Positions 52,115-53,100 of a DNA stretch of 53,100 nt are shown here, piece by piece. The stretch spans positions 1 to 53,100 of the forward strand of contig DASUSH010000030.1 in the NCBI GenBank assembly GCA_036375215.1, given 5' to 3'. The position numbers were made by a program, and so were the translations under genes. Source of the DNA: DASUSH01 sp036375215 (GTDB lineage Bacteria; Actinomycetota; Thermoleophilia; Solirubrobacterales; 70-9). Each line of letters starts with the position of its first letter. The stretch's first letter is position 1. The notes beneath the pieces were generated by a model. That model was not told the DNA's origin, made no database searches, and saw nothing but the letters and a program-made list of their open reading frames with translations.

Positions 52115-52434
52115 GCTCCGCAGGCGAGCAGGGCGAAGCACCGGCGGTCGTCCTCTACCGCTGCCCGACGCCCACCAACTTCCTCTGCCCCTGCGGCGCG
52201 GTGGCCCGCCGGCTGCGCAAGCTGGGGGTCGAGTACCGCACCGAGCGGGTCCCGTACCGCCGCTCGGACCGCCCCGAGATCGTCGAGCTGACCAGGCAGA
52301 ATCGCGTGCCCGTCCTGGTCGACGGGGAGGAGATCGTTCACGACTCGAAGCGGATCCTCCAGTACCTCGATCACACCCGCGGTGACAAACCGGGGGACGC
52401 GGGCTCTACAATTGAGCCCGATGGAGACGCCTGA
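52111..52434 (+). CDS. Glutathione S-transferase N-domain/glutaredoxin-like protein
   Basis: 107 residues with one thioredoxin-like domain. The active-site region is YRCPTPTNFLCPCGAVAR, with Cys at 18, 26 and 28 instead of a simple CPYC. NRVPVLVDGEEIVHDSKRIL is the cis-Pro and glutathione-contact segment of GST N-domains. It lacks the C-terminal helical GST domain. The following Fe-S assembly gene starts inside its 3' end (14-base overlap), suggesting a link to iron-sulfur or redox metabolism. Confidence 0.82.
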   Translation: MSSAGEQGEAPAVVLYRCPTPTNFLCPCGAVARRLRKLGVEYRTERVPYRRSDRPEIVELTRQNRVPVLVDGEEIVHDSKRILQYLDHTRGDKPGDAGSTIEPDGDA

Positions 52435-52792
52435 GTCCGCAATCAAGCTGACCGACGCCGCCGCGGGCAAGCTCGAAGAGCTGCTCGCGAGCCAGGAGGA
52501 CTCCGATCAGGTCCTCCGCGTCGCGGTTCGAGGGGGCGGGTGCTCGGGGTTCCAGTACGCGCTTGCCCTCGACAAGCAGAAGGCCGACGACCTCGTCTTC
52601 GCCGACCACGGCGTGTCCGTGGTCGTCGACAAGGTCAGCATGCAGTTCGTCTTCGGTTCCGAGGTCGATTACGTCGAGGGTCTGCAGGGGGCGGGCTTTC
52701 AGGTCAACAACCCGAACGTGGTTGCGGCCTGCGGCTGCGGCTCATCGTTCCAGGTCCGGGACGACGCCGCCGAGCAAGCGGCAACCGTCTGA
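52421..52792 (+). CDS. Iron-sulfur cluster insertion/assembly protein (HesB/IscA/ErpA family)
   Basis: 123 residues. A-type carrier with the three cluster-binding Cys in RGGGCSGFQYAL (one) and ACGCGSSFQV (two). IKLTDAAAGKLEELL is the usual N-terminal helix. It delivers Fe-S clusters to apoproteins such as BioB. ATG 52421 lies within the upstream gene. A longer in-frame start at 52382 is less likely. Confidence 0.93.
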   Translation: METPESAIKLTDAAAGKLEELLASQEDSDQVLRVAVRGGGCSGFQYALALDKQKADDLVFADHGVSVVVDKVSMQFVFGSEVDYVEGLQGAGFQVNNPNVVAACGCGSSFQVRDDAAEQAATV

Positions 52793-53100
52793 CCACCGGC
52801 AGTTTCGAGGAGAACTTCTCCGCGGCAAGGGCCGCGCTCGCCAATTATGAGTGGGCCTCCGCGCGCGAGAGCTTCGAGGCGGTGCTCGCCGAAGACGAGT
52901 CCGCGGAGGCGGCGGAGGGACTCTCCTGGACCGGGTGGTGGCTCGGCGACGAGCGCCTGACGATGGGCGCGCGCGAGCGCGCCTACCGCGCCTACCGCGC
53001 CGGCGGCGATCCCTGCGGCGCCGCCCGGATGGCGATCTGGCTCGCCTCCGACTCTCTCGATTTCCGCGGAGCCGACGCGATCGCGGCGGGGTGGCTGGAG
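52789..53100 (+). CDS. Regulator-like TPR protein, N-terminal part
   Basis: Open at the window end, 104 residues visible. FEENFSAARAALANYEWASA, GLSWTGWWLGDERLTMGARE and AARMAIWLASDSLDFRGADA match the N-terminal helical repeats of LuxR-type or TPR regulators common in Thermoleophilia. The conserved region begins right after the IscA stop. The only in-frame codon that could start it is CTG at 52789, overlapping that TGA (CTGA). The next GTG would cut off conserved sequence. Confidence 0.7.
   Translation, partial: MTTGSFEENFSAARAALANYEWASARESFEAVLAEDESAEAAEGLSWTGWWLGDERLTMGARERAYRAYRAGGDPCGAARMAIWLASDSLDFRGADAIAAGWLE

Overview
The window is very GC-rich, densely coded bacterial chromosome with many GTG/TTG starts and many 4-base start/stop overlaps. 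A six-gene mce operon, winged-helix/DUF559 protein, DUF2236 oxygenase, ECF sigma factors (one with DUF6596/TPR tail), DUF3618/holin-like membrane genes and abundant acyl-CoA metabolism suggest an actinobacterium, most likely class Thermoleophilia (Solirubrobacterales or relatives). The taxonomy is inference. No rRNA, tRNA, CRISPR array, transposase or prophage was seen.

Layout. 1-8557: the 3' end of a first MCE gene and five complete MCE genes, an MceA-F-like set whose permease/ATPase partners would lie outside the window. 8607-10929: an SCP2-like lipid carrier, an iron alcohol dehydrogenase and an unknown protein. 11011-16344: a DUF559 protein, a PNPOx-like protein, a Nudix hydrolase back to back with rubredoxin, an ECF sigma with a DUF4349 membrane partner, and a DUF2236 oxygenase. 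16352-22145: biotin synthesis (bioB-bioF-bioD, then bioA), interrupted by an RTX-repeat gene on the other strand. 22253-30852: OsmC, GNAT, enoyl-CoA hydratase, a 70-residue biotin carrier protein, glycosyltransferase, glycerol kinase, PlsC-like acyltransferase, metallo-hydrolase, SDR, a short secreted protein and a methyltransferase.

30986-46827 is mainly lipid and acyl-CoA catabolism: an SDR, a 58-residue Cys-rich protein, three acyl-CoA dehydrogenases, a second enoyl-CoA hydratase, an acyl-CoA carboxylase carboxyltransferase subunit, a BKACE-type enzyme, a class III CoA transferase and a MerR regulator. Within it sit a secreted trypsin-like protease, a DGPF/DGPF/ECF42-type sigma operon with a recognisable promoter, and a hybrid histidine kinase. 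47578-49028 is a nitrilase-TetR operon preceded by a perfect palindrome. 49069-49930 is a three-gene small membrane-protein operon. The end holds DegV, an epimerase, a thioredoxin-fold protein, an IscA/ErpA-like protein and the start of a regulator-like protein.

Connections: biotin made by the bio genes is the prosthetic group for the small carrier protein and for a carboxylase holoenzyme that would use the 42173 subunit. The acyl-CoA dehydrogenase/enoyl-CoA hydratase pair at 39854-42027 diverges from a region with two copies of a half-palindromic operator-like motif. Three genes (36094, 36960, 52789) have conserved coding sequence beginning before any ATG/GTG/TTG and seem to start at ATC, GTA and CTG. 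No gene set stands out as an obviously new defence or biosynthetic system. The best leads are the regulatory sites, the non-standard starts, the dispersed paired repeat and the leader hairpin at 29.4 kb.
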